Notes under the pieces: generated by a model
What the model was told of the DNA's origin: nothing
Seen by the model: only the letters and a program-made list of their open reading frames with translations
Database searches by the model: none
Made by a program: the position numbers and the translations under genes
Assembly: GCA_023375785.1 (NCBI GenBank)
Contig: SZWC01006870.1
Coordinates: forward strand, 91,666-117,917
Length of the DNA stretch: 26,252 nt
Direction: 5' to 3'
Source of the DNA: Penium margaritaceum
Taxonomy: Eukaryota; Streptophyta; Zygnematophyceae; Desmidiales; Peniaceae
Part shown: in pieces, positions 9,365 through 18,203 of the stretch
How the letters are laid out: each line of letters starts with the position of its first letter
Numbering within the stretch: the first letter of the stretch is position 1

Positions 9365-10101
9365 TGTTGGGAAAGGTGCCATATGCCTCAGTTTCAGGTC
9401 CACAAGAGCAAGTTCGAGGATGCTACCAGATGCCTACTCCGATCGTCAATTCAAATTCACCATTGAAAAGTTCAGGTGGAAAAATGTCCACGGTCTAAGT
9501 TTGAGGCGGGTCGAGCGGTCGGATGGGGACATACAAATTTTCAAAGTTTTCGGGGTTATCGATTGCCGATATTTGGGTGACCTCCAGGATGACTCCATGC
9601 CTTAGTGAAAGAAAAGAGAAAGGCAAGAGATCCAGGGTTAATACCTGATTGGATAAATATTAAAAAATGTCCTAGATTCTTTGGTTTCCTTGTCAGAGTG
9701 TGTTGAATAGGAAAAAGCTTCCTCTCCTTACTTTTTAGGTGAAGTGAGATCCTTGTGTGCTAGCCATGGACACATGGCGATTCTCCATGGGATTGTGGGT
9801 TATGTGACCACTAAGAGTGTGCCATGAGAGTATGTTCTAGATCTCTAGGTTGTATGTGAGTTGCCAGCTTGATTGCTGGGCTGGTTTCCTCTCTTGTGTG
9901 AGATTATGAACTCTAGTGTGTGAGCCTTAGCCTCCATGGCTAAGTGGTGAAGCTTGTAGGAGGACTGACTTGTCCAAGCTCTAGCTCTATAGGTACTCCA
10001 TCATTTTGAGTGATTCAATAACCATTCTTCACCTCATGTGATGCCCTTCAGGTCCCACATGCTCGCTGCTCCAAGGCTCCCTCTCTCCAACAGTTCCAAC
10101 A
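9365..10101 (+). repeat. copia A LTR 3 (3' LTR of copy 2), 737 bp
   Basis: TGTTGGG...TTCCAACA, full-length match to the other copia A LTRs. The TATA-like box is mutated to TCTATAGGTA (9986-9995) at the usual 115-bp spacing. The base after the LTR starts a different element on the opposite strand, cut in the middle of its RNase H. Confidence 0.92.
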
Positions 10102-11110
10102 ACTAGCGGCACCGGGTCAGATTCTTCTTGGCCTCCAGACTGGAGTCCCACGTGTCGGGTCTTGTGTAGATAGCGCATGATACACTTGACTACTTGCCAG
10201 TGCTGTGGCCGTGGATTGGCCACAAACCTGCTCATTTATCCCACAACATAGCAAATATAAGGACGTGTTCCTACCATGGCATACATGAGGCTGCCAAAAG
10301 TAGACAATTAGGGGATGTTCTCCATCTCACGCTGTTTTGTTTCCGTGCTAGGGCTCATGGAGGAGGAGAGCTTGACGTCTGTTGTCATGGGTGTGCTAAT
10401 GGGCTTGTAGTCCTCCATGTTGTAGTGCTTGAGGACTTCCATGATGTACTTGGTCTGGTTCAGCTCGATGGTACATGCTTCTCGATTGTTGTGGACGGCT
10501 ATCCCGAGGTAGAACTCGAGCGGACCTATGTCCTTGATCTTGAACCTGTTGCTGAGATATGTCTAGAGCTTGTTCAACAGCTTGACGAGTGACAAGCAGA
10601 TGATCAAGTCATCCACGTACAGTGCAACACGTATCAAGGGTTGCACCTCCTACCGCAGATGTCTATCTGCAGACACTAGGGTCCGTCTAGTAGTGGATGA
10701 AGGTGAGCCCGGCCATGAAGCCGTCCATCTCCTTGTACCACATTTTTTGGGCCTGTTTCAGCTGGTAGAGTGCTTTCACCAGTTTGCAAACCTTGCCCTC
10801 TAGAGCTTTCACTACCTCAAGCACTTCCATTAGTACTTCTTTGTCTATCTTCCCGTAAAGGAAAGCTGTCTTGACATCCATCTCGTGGACCTCCAGATCT
10901 TTTACAATAGCGATGTCCAACATGGATGTGATGGAGGCAAACGTGACCACAGGCGCAAAGCTCTCCTTGTACTCTGAGCCTGCATGCTGGGAAAACCCCT
11001 TCGCCACAACTCTTGCCTTGTACTTGTTGATAGTACCATCTTGCTTGAACTTCTTTCTGGAGTACCCACTTTGACCCCACCACTTATGCGTTTGGGGGCC
11101 TATCCATCAG
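10102..11110 (-). pseudogene. copia B minus copy: RT and start of RNase H
   Basis: Minus strand. RT begins near 11080 and is clear from AKGFSQHAGSEYKESFAPVV (about 11005) through HEMDVKTAFLYGK (motif A Asp) to LYQLKQAQKMWYKEMDGF. A frameshift lies between 10690 and 10620. YVDD is intact at 10619-10608. The rest is one frame: FYLGIAVHNN, TKYIMEVLKHYN, GSLMYAMVGTRP, FVANPRPQHWQVVKCIMRYL, ending at 10102. Three stops remain after YVDD (TAG, TAA, TAA). Apart from stops and one frameshift the RT keeps its catalytic residues, unlike copia A. Confidence 0.88.
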
Positions 11111-12090
11111 AACCCATGGTCCGTTTTCTTTAATGGGTGCAAATTCGCTATCCACAGCCTCCTTCCACTTGGCCGCATGTGGCATGTTTATAGCCTCCGT
11201 TACATTCACAGGTCCTCCCAAAGTCAAGCATGACCAGCTGAGTCCGGTCCATTCTGCACTCTCAGCATCTTACTTAGGCAAAGGTTTCTTCCGGCACGTC
11301 TACGCCAGAATGTTGCTGATGGTGCTTCAAAGCTTAGTTGCTTTTGTTGCTCTTGAGCTACCAATAATCCGTTGTTAGAGGAAGAGCCACCAGCCTTAGA
11401 GTTTGACCTTGAGGCCTCAGACGTCTCGGACTCAGTGTCTGAGTCCACGTTGTGTCAGCTTGCACAACCACTCTGTCTGCAGTACCATCCTTCACTAGCA
11501 CCATGTGCCAGTTTTCTAGTGCCTGATCACCTTACTCGAGCAACACAACCCAGTCTCCTGATTTGGGAGCATGGACAGGATCTAGAAAATCTCCCTTGCT
11601 GAGCGTCCTTTCATCAAACTCGATATCTCGTCTCCAGATGAGCTTTCCAACAGCTTGGTCCCATAGCCTGTACGCCTTGTGAACGGAGTTGTATCCGTCG
11701 ATCACACACTGAGGAGCATGTGCATCTAGCTTGCCAACTCCTTCTCCTACTTAGACCTTTGCCCTGGTAGTATAACCAAAGACCCTCAAATGTGAGGCAT
11801 CAGGCTTCTTCCTTGACCAAGCCTCCTGTGGTATCCTAAGCTGCTTCTCTTGCTACTTCTCACCAGACCTTCCAAGCGCAGCTACCGGAGTCAGCTTCAC
11901 AAGGTAGAAAGCAGTTCTTGCAGCTTCAGCCGAGAAGTGAGGTGGGAGTTTGGCATCAAAGAGCATGCTTCGTGTCATGCCGAGGAATGTCTGGTTCACC
12001 CGCTTGGTAACGCCATTGCTCTGGGGGGTGTAAGGCGTGGTGGTCTGGTTGTTGATGCTCCACCTGATATGCTCCTCGTCCATGGCTGAT
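11111..12090 (-). pseudogene. copia B minus copy: integrase C-terminal part and acidic linker
   Basis: Minus strand. From about 12060: TTPYTPQSNGV followed by TKRVNQTF, where the catalytic Glu expected after NGVA reads Lys (12010 region). Further on are AYRLWDQAVGK and RDIEFDER-like motifs of the copia integrase tail (about 11600-11740). After these comes a Ser/Glu/Asp-rich linker (SDTESETSEAS, then GGSSSNN, about 11350-11450) leading to RT. The first two catalytic Asp and the zinc finger are missing. The linker matches the plus copy at 15063-15165. Confidence 0.82.
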
Positions 12091-12252
12091 ATTTGGACAT
12101 GCACAAGACAGAGTAGGCATGTACGGCTCCCTTGGAGCAAGTCTCCTGAGTCTGGTCTAGATAGACAAGGGATGCACTGCTCCTTTGGAGCAAGTCTCCT
12201 TGGTCTAATTTGGATAGTATAGCTAGCAAATACTACCTAGGACAATTCCTTG

Positions 12253-12308
12253 TGGCTTAGACGTTCCAGAGTTAGTTTCTTGAGCGAGAGGTCATTCGGT
12301 CAAATCCC
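12253..12308 (+). other. Candidate tRNA-derived (SINE-like) pol III promoter head
   Basis: TGGCTTAGACG (12253-12263) resembles box A. GAGCGAGAGGTC followed by GGTCAAATCCC (12298-12308) resembles the variable-loop/T-arm region and box B of a tRNA gene. Spacing between the boxes is 45 bases. Box B lacks one T of the usual GGTTC. No complete cloverleaf can be drawn, so this is at best a decayed SINE head. Confidence 0.25.
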
Positions 12309-12923
12309 AGCCTAGTGACTAATTTTCTTTGTGACCAAAAGGGGGACATGAAGGTTTTAAGAGACATCTAAGAACATTTCAATGTCCTTCCTAGTGGCTG
12401 GTGCCACTTGGCAGTCACAAGGAGCACTGTGTAGGCAAGGGGGATGACGCAATCCAAATTGCCCCCAAAGTGGCTCATCCAAGGAGCTATTGCGTGCCTA
12501 GGCTAGAGGCTGGCCCTAAGACCATAAGAACCTCTCAATTGCCTGTCATTGAGTAGAGTTCTTACCTTTGAGACTCCTCACAGAGTTGTCCACCAGAGGC
12601 AAACACTAAAGAAGCATTGGTTGGTCTAAGCCCCAAGGAGCAAACTCATGAGAGTTCGCTGTTTCCGTAAAAGTGACGAGGTGATAAGGACACAATGCAA
12701 GGAAGTGATTCCTATGAACTACTTAGTGTGGAACCTTGGTTCTAAGGGTGATATCATCTATTGGTTGCAATACCAAGAGCGGTGAGCGGAAACCATTGTG
12801 TAGGAACCCGTTTTCTAGACTGTCACCTCAGGGAGGTTGACAAAGGATTATGGGCCCACAGTGACTAGTTGTAAGGCACGTTTCTGCGCATTCTCTCGCC
12901 CTCTTTGTCTTACAGCACGCATC

Positions 12924-12968
12924 AGCTCCATTAGCTCCATCTGCTCCATTTGCTCCATCAGCTCCAAT
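12924..12968 (+). repeat. 9-bp tandem repeat, about 5 units
   Basis: Unit GCTCCATYW repeated five times with small changes (GCTCCATTA, GCTCCATCT, GCTCCATTT, GCTCCATCA, GCTCCAATG), in the putative leader upstream of copia B gag. Confidence 0.75.
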
Positions 12969-13179
12969 GCCAAGTGCTCGCACTTAGCGAAAAAGGGCTA
13001 AGGATAAGCTCTGCCCTTGGAGGCAGGACCCTGGGTTCGCTAGTGTGTGTTCTTCTTTGTTTGCAGGTGATCAATAGCTAACGGGTAAGCGAAAGATCTG
13101 CACCTTCTAAATCGGTAGCAGGCAACAGCGTGCATCAGCCTACATCGGCCTCAACAAAGCAGAGAAGCAAAGAAGCAGT

Positions 13180-14035
13180 ATGATGACACCCACAACGCTC
13201 ACTCTCGAGTAGGTCAATGGTGGGATGTCAAAATTCACAGGCTTTGGTTTTTCCTTGTCGAGATGGCAATCTATGATTGTCATAAAGGTGCGTGGCTACT
13301 TGAACATGTTCCTTGGAGAAGAGGTTGAACCTCCAAAAATAGATCCTTGATATGAAGTGTGGAGTGTCAAAAATGACGTGGCAATTGCGATTCTTGTGAC
13401 ATGAGTGCATGAGTCACAGCATGTCCACCTTCAAGATATCACATATGCATCAAAGGCTTATGAGAAGCTTGCTCTTGTACACCAATCAACGGCTCTTGCA
13501 AATCACCTCTTCATCCTACAAAAGCTGATTTCGACGAGGATGAGCAAGGGAGAGTTGATTCCGGACTTCCTATTGCGGTTTCAAGGATTGCTTTAGCAAG
13601 TGACCTTAATGAACTGGGAAATTGATACCAACATGCAGGCCATGATCCTCCTGATGGCGCCACCTGAAAGCTGGGATCCTCTAATCATCGTTTCTGGTGG
13701 TTGGAAGGAGGAGGATTTGACGTATGAGGCAGTACCCGAGTACGTGCGCAATAAGGCCATGCGTCGCATCGCTAGTCAGGCCAACATTTTAGCCTATGCA
13801 ATAGAGTACGGTGGTTGTGGCAACTACTCCTCTTCCTGTGAGAGCAGCAGCGGAAGCGGTGGCAGTGGAGGAAAAGGGAATGGAGGCAATGGAAAGACTT
13901 CAAAGCGTCCTCGAAAGTGCCATAATTGTGGCAATCCTGGGCATTGGGCACGGGAATGCAGGGCTCCCAAGAAGGAAGACGGAGATCATGGTGGTAGATA
14001 TGAAGGCAAAGGAAAGGATAAGAAGGAGTTGACAA
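13180..14035 (+). pseudogene. copia B gag with intact CCHC zinc knuckle
   Basis: Tandem ATGs at 13180 and 13183 open the frame; everything to 14460 stays in that frame, broken only by TAG at 13210, TGA near 13348 and 13402, and TAG near 13594. The domain resembles copia gag (UBN2-like): YASKAYEKLALVH, ANHLFILQKLISTRM, MNWEIDTNMQAMILLMAPP, WDPLIIV. A Gly/Ser-rich stretch leads to an intact C-X2-C-X4-H-X4-C knuckle (CHNCGNPGHWAREC, 13918-13959) and a Lys/Asp/Glu-rich tail. The stretch from 13600 onward, about 290 codons, is open. Confidence 0.88.
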
Positions 14036-14463
14036 ACATGATGGCTAAGAGCGTGCTAGTAACCAAGGGAGCGGCAATGCTCAAGCGTGGAGCCTACGGG
14101 CTCGACTCTGGCACGAACCACCACTCTTCAAGGGAGAAGGATGGATTCATCTCAATTGGGGATACTGAACTTCGCTTCAGATGTGACAACGGGAGCCTTG
14201 CCCATGCGCAAGGCAAGGGAGATATGTTGATCAGCGTCAACGTGAACGGTGCTGAAAAAGACTTGAAACTAGAGAACGTCATCTACATGCCGTCTTTTGC
14301 GGCAAACCCCTTGCCATTGTCCAAAATCACGGACCACAACATGACTGTCATCTTCACGCAGGAGGAGGCCGTGACTGTCAAGAATAAGGACATCAAGATC
14401 TCCTATTTCAAACAGAGTCTTGTCGCACAGGTCCCAAGAGTTGATGAGCCCTACGTGTTGTAG
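14036..14463 (+). pseudogene. copia B protease
   Basis: Same frame as gag. The active site LDSGT is intact (Asp codon 14104-14106). The following strands are recognisable (LRFRCDNGSL, GKGDMLISVNVNG, LENVIYMPSFAANPLPLSKI), which is the usual copia pattern of a flap region followed by a conserved N-[LV]-[LI]-S motif. TAG at 14461 ends the frame. It would be expressed as a Gag-protease fusion. Confidence 0.83.
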
Positions 14464-15056
14464 ACCAAACCCCTTGAAACTACAAATGAGGGATATGCGG
14501 TGGTTGAAGAGCCCAAGTCTCCAAAGCCTGACCACAAGCCGTCACCACGGCGGCATACTCCACCGACACAGATGCTGACCTGTGGCACAAGCGGTTTGGC
14601 CATGTGGCTGACAGTACACTGTAAGCTATGCAGCAGCACAAACTGGTTCATGATATGGAGGGATGCAAGGCCAGGTATGAGGGAAAGTGAAAAAAGCTGT
14701 GTGAGCCATGCCTCCAAGGCAAGGCAAAGAGAAAGCCCTTTGAGGGTGATAGGCAACGTGTGGCAGCAATCTTGGACCTGAATCACTCTAATGTGTGGAC
14801 CATTCCGCACCGCTTGGAACGGTGGCAGCAAGTATTTCTTCACCTTCATCGATGACCATAGTCGTAAGATGTGGATCTACTCCCTCAAGACAAAAGGAGA
14901 TGGGAAGGAGAAGCTGGAAGAGTTTATCGCGATGGTTGAGCGGCAGACAAACAAGAAGGTCAAGGCACTGTACACGGACAACGATGGTGAGAACGAGGCG
15001 TGCAAAGGCGTGTAAAGACAACCACGCCTTACACCCCCCAGAGCAATGGCATTGCA
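14464..15056 (+). pseudogene. copia B zinc finger and first half of integrase
   Basis: A linker of Lys/Pro-rich sequence, then the HHCC finger: LWHKRFGHV (about 14580) and CEPCLQGKAKRKPF (about 14699). Stops lie near 14619 and 14688. At about 14790 two bases are missing and the first catalytic Asp of HSDVCGP-type motifs reads Asn. In the new frame GGSKYFFTFIDDHSRKMW and LYTDNDGE (second Asp, about 14980) are clear. The frame then breaks again, and TTPYTPQSNGIA-like coding runs straight into the linker at about 15055. The catalytic Glu and the C-terminal part are deleted. Confidence 0.85.
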
Positions 15057-16075
15057 AGCTGACACAACGGCGGACTCTGATAGTGAGTCTGAGTCGTCCG
15101 AGGCCTCTGAGTCAAACTCTGAGGCCGGTGGCTCTTCCTCAAACAACGGACCACTGGCAGCGCAGGAGTAACAAAAGCAACGTTTTTGAAGCACCACCAG
15201 CAAAACACCAGCATAGTACGCACCATAAGAAACCTCTGCCCAAGTAGGATGTGAGAGTGCGGGATGGACCGGACTCAGCTGGTCATGCCTGGCTCTAGGA
15301 GAGCTTGTGACCGTAACGGAGGCCATGAATATGTCAGATGCGGCCAAGTGGAAGGAAGCAGTGGATAGCAAAGTTGCATCCATTGAAGAGATCAAAACAT
15401 GGGCTTTGGTGGACAGGCCTCCAAACGCGCACGTGTTGTGATCAAAGTCGGTACTCCGGAAGAAATTCAAGCAAGATGGTACTTTCGACAAGTACAAGGC
15501 AAGAGTTGTGGTGAAGGGTTTATCCGAGGGTGCAGGCTCAGAGTACGAGGAGACCTTTGTGCCTGTCGTCACATTTGCCTCTCTCAGATCCATGTTAGGC
15601 ATCACTACTACAAAAGATCGGGAGGTCCACGAGATGGATCTCAAGACAGCTTTCCTCTACGGGAAGCTAGACAAAGAAGTGCTGATGGAAGTCCTCGAGG
15701 GAGTGAAAGCTCTAGAGGCCAAGGTTTGCGAACTGGTCAAAGCACAATACGAGTTGAAACGGTCCCGAAGGATGTGGTACAAGGAGATGGACGGCTTCAT
15801 GGCCGGACTCACCTTCACGCACTGCCAGAATGACCCTGGTATCTATGTGTAGGAGTATGAGCAAGGTTGATGCTGGTTGCACTATACGTGGACGACCTGA
15901 TCATCTGCTCGTCATCGGTGGAACTATTGAACAAGCTGAAGACAGATCTCAGCAACATGTTGAAGATGAAGGAGATGGGTCTCTTCGAGTTCTACCTCGG
16001 GATAGCCGTGCATCCTAATCAAGCAGCAGGCACGATCAAGTTGAATCACACTAAGTACATCATGGAAGTCCTCCA
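15057..16075 (+). pseudogene. copia B acidic linker and RT with YVDD
   Basis: Linker SDSESESSEASESNSEAGG (15063-15130), then several stops and frame changes. WKEAVDSKVASIEEIKTWALVDRP starts RT (about 15345). One frame from 15490 gives KARVVVKGLSEGAGSEYEETF, HEMDLKTAFLYGKLDKEV (motif A Asp) and RMWYKEMDGF. TAG at 15850 and a frameshift precede intact LYVDDLII (about 15885) and FYLGIAVH. Similarity stops at about 16075. Between KAR and the post-YVDD segment there are roughly 400 bp here that copia A lacks entirely. Confidence 0.88.
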
Positions 16076-16640
16076 GACTACTCCGCGGGTTCCTCCGCAC
16101 CCTATTCCACCACACTCGAGCAGCTTCCTGTGATGGGTCTGGCCGTTTGGTGTCCAACAGTTTCGTGACACCTGTCATGTCGCTCGCCAGCCCTGGGTTG
16201 ATGCTCTGACTGTCCCGTAATGCCAAAACGAGGCGTTTTGCGCCTGCTGTCTCCAGCAGTTGTACCTGCCTTTTGTGCAGTCCGAGGGCTAATGCACTCG
16301 TTGCGGCTCCCTTCAACACCACCTGCCACATTTTGCCAAACAGTGAATCCGCAAATTCCACGCGGATCACGCGTGGAATCTTTGTCAGCAGTTGGAGCAT
16401 GACGCTGCTCACGACTTCGAACAGCAAGGCTTCCTTGGGCTGCTCCTCGCCATCCCTCGAGCTTTCTTCAAGGTGCATCCTTGCCTTTCCATCACCGTTC
16501 CTGTGCCCAGCAGGGGGCGTGCGGGCTGTCGGGTTGGGCTACCGTGCAAAGCTGGCGGCGAGTGGGAGAGCGCCGTCATCGCCGCGGAGGGAGTTGGGGC
16601 AGTCAGTGCCTAGGCCCCATCTCGCAGACTTGATGCTGGT
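16076..16640 (-). other. Unidentified sequence with an open minus-strand frame
   Basis: Directly follows the break of copia B. On the minus strand from 16478 a frame stays open through the junction into antisense copia B (to 15924). The part before the junction (about 125 residues) has an ordinary protein-like composition with Leu/Val/Ala-rich segments (KMWQVVLKGAATSALALG), but I recognise no domain. No motif or partner supports a function. It may be an unfamiliar gag or an envelope-like piece of a gypsy element, or chance openness in GC-rich DNA. Confidence 0.3.
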
Positions 16641-17085
16641 TTAGCGGTTGTTCTTGCCGCTGTTCGTGTTGCTCTTGCCGTGGGTTCCGTGCGTCTGAGT
16701 ATCCGTGTGGGTGGTGTGCTTGTAGCCAGGCTCTGTCGTGATGAACCTGTCAATCTCGCCGCAGGCGGTGTGGCTTGTGTTGATGTTCCTTCCGCGGGAT
16801 TGGATCACGGTGGGATCGCCGCTGCCGGTGTTGGGGCACGTGTCGGGATTGTCCCTGTGGCGGGACTGGGCCGCGCTGAGGCCGCAACCGCTGCTGGCGT
16901 GGCCGTCACTGGTGTCGGAGGTGTTCTTGCAGCAGGGCCATGTTGGGACACGCCTGTCGCGGTCATGTGTGATGTTGGTTCCCTTGCCGGTATTGTTCTT
17001 GTTGTGGGACTTGGCCGCGGTGGGGCCGCTGCCCCCGCTTGTGGTGTTGGTGTCCTTGTCGATCGGTGTCTTGCGCCCGAGTTGA
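16641..17085 (-). repeat. Degenerate ~70-bp tandem repeat (5-6 units), coding-compatible
   Basis: On the minus strand all of 17153-16641 is open in one frame, and a second frame is open from 17203 to 16805. In the first, segments of 21-25 residues recur with a shared core: SHNKNNTG, PCCKNTSDT, SRHRDNPDT, SRGRNINTS, PGYKHTTHT. At DNA level, plus-strand 16845-16876 and 17000-17028 share GGGAYTKGSCCGCG-type ends and TTGTYCYTGTKG cores. This is a decayed minisatellite, possibly within a repetitive gag-like protein. Confidence 0.45.
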
Positions 17086-17344
17086 GAGCAAGGCGACGTA
17101 CCTGACGTCGGGAGGGCCCACCCCTCCGCAACGGAGGCGCGGTCCTCGTGCATTGGTTTTGTGCCATGTTAATGGTTTCGCGGGCGAGAGCCCAACTAGG
17201 CATGACCCGTCGAGTGTGTCGAGCGCCTGGGAGAACTGAGTCGGAGGTGGGTAGGGACGGGCGAGGAGATGGTTGACGCGAAGTGAAGAGTGGAGTGAAT
17301 GATTGGATACTGGAGCTCGAAATGAGATTGAGGATACCTGCGCT
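17086..17344 (-). other. Possible LTR end, primer site and gag start of another minus-strand element
   Basis: On the minus strand, ATTAACA is followed at once by TGGCACAAAACC (about 17170-17153). A TGG directly after a CA terminus is how a primer-binding site follows an LTR. An ATG overlapping it opens a basic reading frame (MAQNQCTRTAPPLRRGG) that runs into the minisatellite region. I cannot match the candidate primer site to a specific tRNA and see no LTR start, so this is tentative. Confidence 0.2.
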
Positions 17345-18180
17345 GATTAATACATCCGCTTGGCGCGGCGCGAGCTAGTCCGCCGCTAGCAGGATGTCAT
17401 ACGTGCAGACGTTGCAAACTTAGACAGTGTGCGCCGCATGTACATTTGCCACCTGCATGGGAAGGCCCACGATTTGTCTGAGCAGCGCGTCGATGTCACC
17501 GGTGGAGATGGGGAAGCGGAGGCGAGTGGGCTGGATGAGGTACTACATGTGGAGCGAACGGACCATCCGGAGCGCGATCGTGGTGTGTGTAGCACCGGTG
17601 TCCAAGATGGCCACAAACTTGCGTCCGCATATCCACACAAAACACCAAGCCACGTGGACCTCGGAAGGTGCGGGCGGTCCGGGGGTAAGAGCCGCGGGTG
17701 ACCAGGTGCGTGAGGCACGTGCGGCGGCATCGTGCGCACCAGAGTGAGTGAGGAGGATGCATCGGGATAGCAAGCGGATGCCGGTCATGCTATCGCGCAT
17801 GCATGAGAGGCGGATGCCAAGAGGGAAAAGGGAGGGATTGTGACTGGTGAAGAGGGCGCGGAGACTTTCTGCGGACTCAGGGGAGTGAAGAAGGAAGTCT
17901 ACCAGGGTGAGGGGATGGCGGTTGTCAAGGAGTGGGGTAGCGAGAACCTGAGGAGTGTCCGTGTTGCTTGTGAGGCAGGTCTGTGGGGTGCTGGTGGGCG
18001 GTCGCGAGGTTCGCAGGTGTGCATGTCGCGGGGGAAGATGGGGTGCAATCTCCTTCAGTGTCCATCCACGGATGGTGGGGTTGTATCGGCAAGCAAGTTG
18101 CAGTCTAGACATGGGGAAAGCTGGTAGGGTGTCCGTGAGGGCGACCTCCGCGGTAGGGTTGACTTCATACAGGAGTTGCA
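17345..18180 (-). pseudogene. Gypsy-like element G2: gag/protease fragment with intact DTGATHT
   Basis: Minus strand, one frame from about 18175 to 17345. An upstream Pro/Thr/Leu-rich region (ATG at 18112) is followed by the retropepsin active site FVAILDTGATHTT (Asp codon 17602-17600). After a TAG come STGDIDALLRQIVGLPMQV and CTYDILLAAD, homologous to EEVNGLPMQV and RTYDVLLGMD in G1. Stops after the active site are TAG, TAA and TAG, and no frameshift is needed. It ends at about 17345 without RT. Codon third positions are more GC-rich and the coding is cleaner than in G1, suggesting a younger or separate subfamily. It abuts the 3'-truncated end of G1. Confidence 0.82.
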
Positions 18181-18203
18181 GGGCAACCTCCTATCCTTCC
18201 TCA

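Larger units (their letters stand above)
3416..10101 (+). mobile_element. copia A copy 2, both LTRs present, 6.7 kb
   Basis: Bounded by a 738-bp 5' LTR (TGTTGAG...CCAACA) and a 737-bp 3' LTR. A primer-binding site for initiator tRNA-Met sits two bases after the 5' LTR, and a purine tract sits just before the 3' LTR. Inside are gag, protease, integrase, RT remnant and RNase H, in copia order. Taking out the solo LTR at 5546-6284 leaves about 5.95 kb. The five bases outside each end (AGCAG on the left, ACTAG on the right) do not match, so this copy did not insert alone as now bounded. It is non-autonomous: RT core missing, protease Asp lost, many stops. Confidence 0.93.
10102..12090 (-). mobile_element. 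Ty1/copia-type element 'copia B', minus-strand copy, truncated at both ends
   Basis: Read on the minus strand: end of integrase, acidic linker, RT with YVDD, start of RNase H, which stops at the copia A LTR (10101). No LTR, gag or protease of this copy is present. The left border is a clean cut inside a codon, so the copia A array probably inserted into this element. At about 12090 the integrase frame loses similarity inside the core domain. The family differs from copia A and matches the plus-strand copy at 13180-16075. Confidence 0.88.
12091..13179 (+). other. Non-coding stretch between inverted copia B copies; probable leader/LTR of the plus copy
   Basis: No frame here looks like protein. 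The right part probably includes the leader of the copia B element whose gag starts at 13180. I could not place an LTR border or a TGGTATCAGAGC-type primer site. Visible details: a direct repeat of CTTGGAGCAAGTCTCCT-like sequence at about 12131-12148 and 12183-12200; a tRNA-like box A/box B pair at 12253-12308; a 9-bp tandem repeat at 12924-12968; and two good splice-acceptor-like sites, pyrimidine runs ending TACAG at 12915 and TTGCAG at 13066. Confidence 0.5.
13180..16075 (+). mobile_element. copia B plus-strand copy (gag to RT), internally deleted and 3'-truncated
   Basis: Plus-strand gag, protease, zinc finger, first half of integrase, linker and RT of the same family as 10102-12090. It ends inside the RT connection domain right after codons for IMEVLQ (about 16075), where the minus copy continues. 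No 3' LTR is present. About 545 bp of integrase are missing at about 15055. Zinc knuckle, protease DSG and YVDD are all intact, so this is the copy closest to its ancestor in gag and protease. Confidence 0.9.

Noticed and set aside
3411..10106. Target-site duplication around copia A copy 2
   Set aside because: AGCAG and ACTAG match at only three of five positions and the left flank is pol sequence of another copy.
12091..13179. A host gene or exon
   Set aside because: Splice-like sites are present but no frame of credible coding length or known motif lies between the copia B copies.
14877..15644. 255-codon minus-strand open frame over copia B
   Set aside because: Antisense shadow of copia B integrase, linker and RT; no domain signature.
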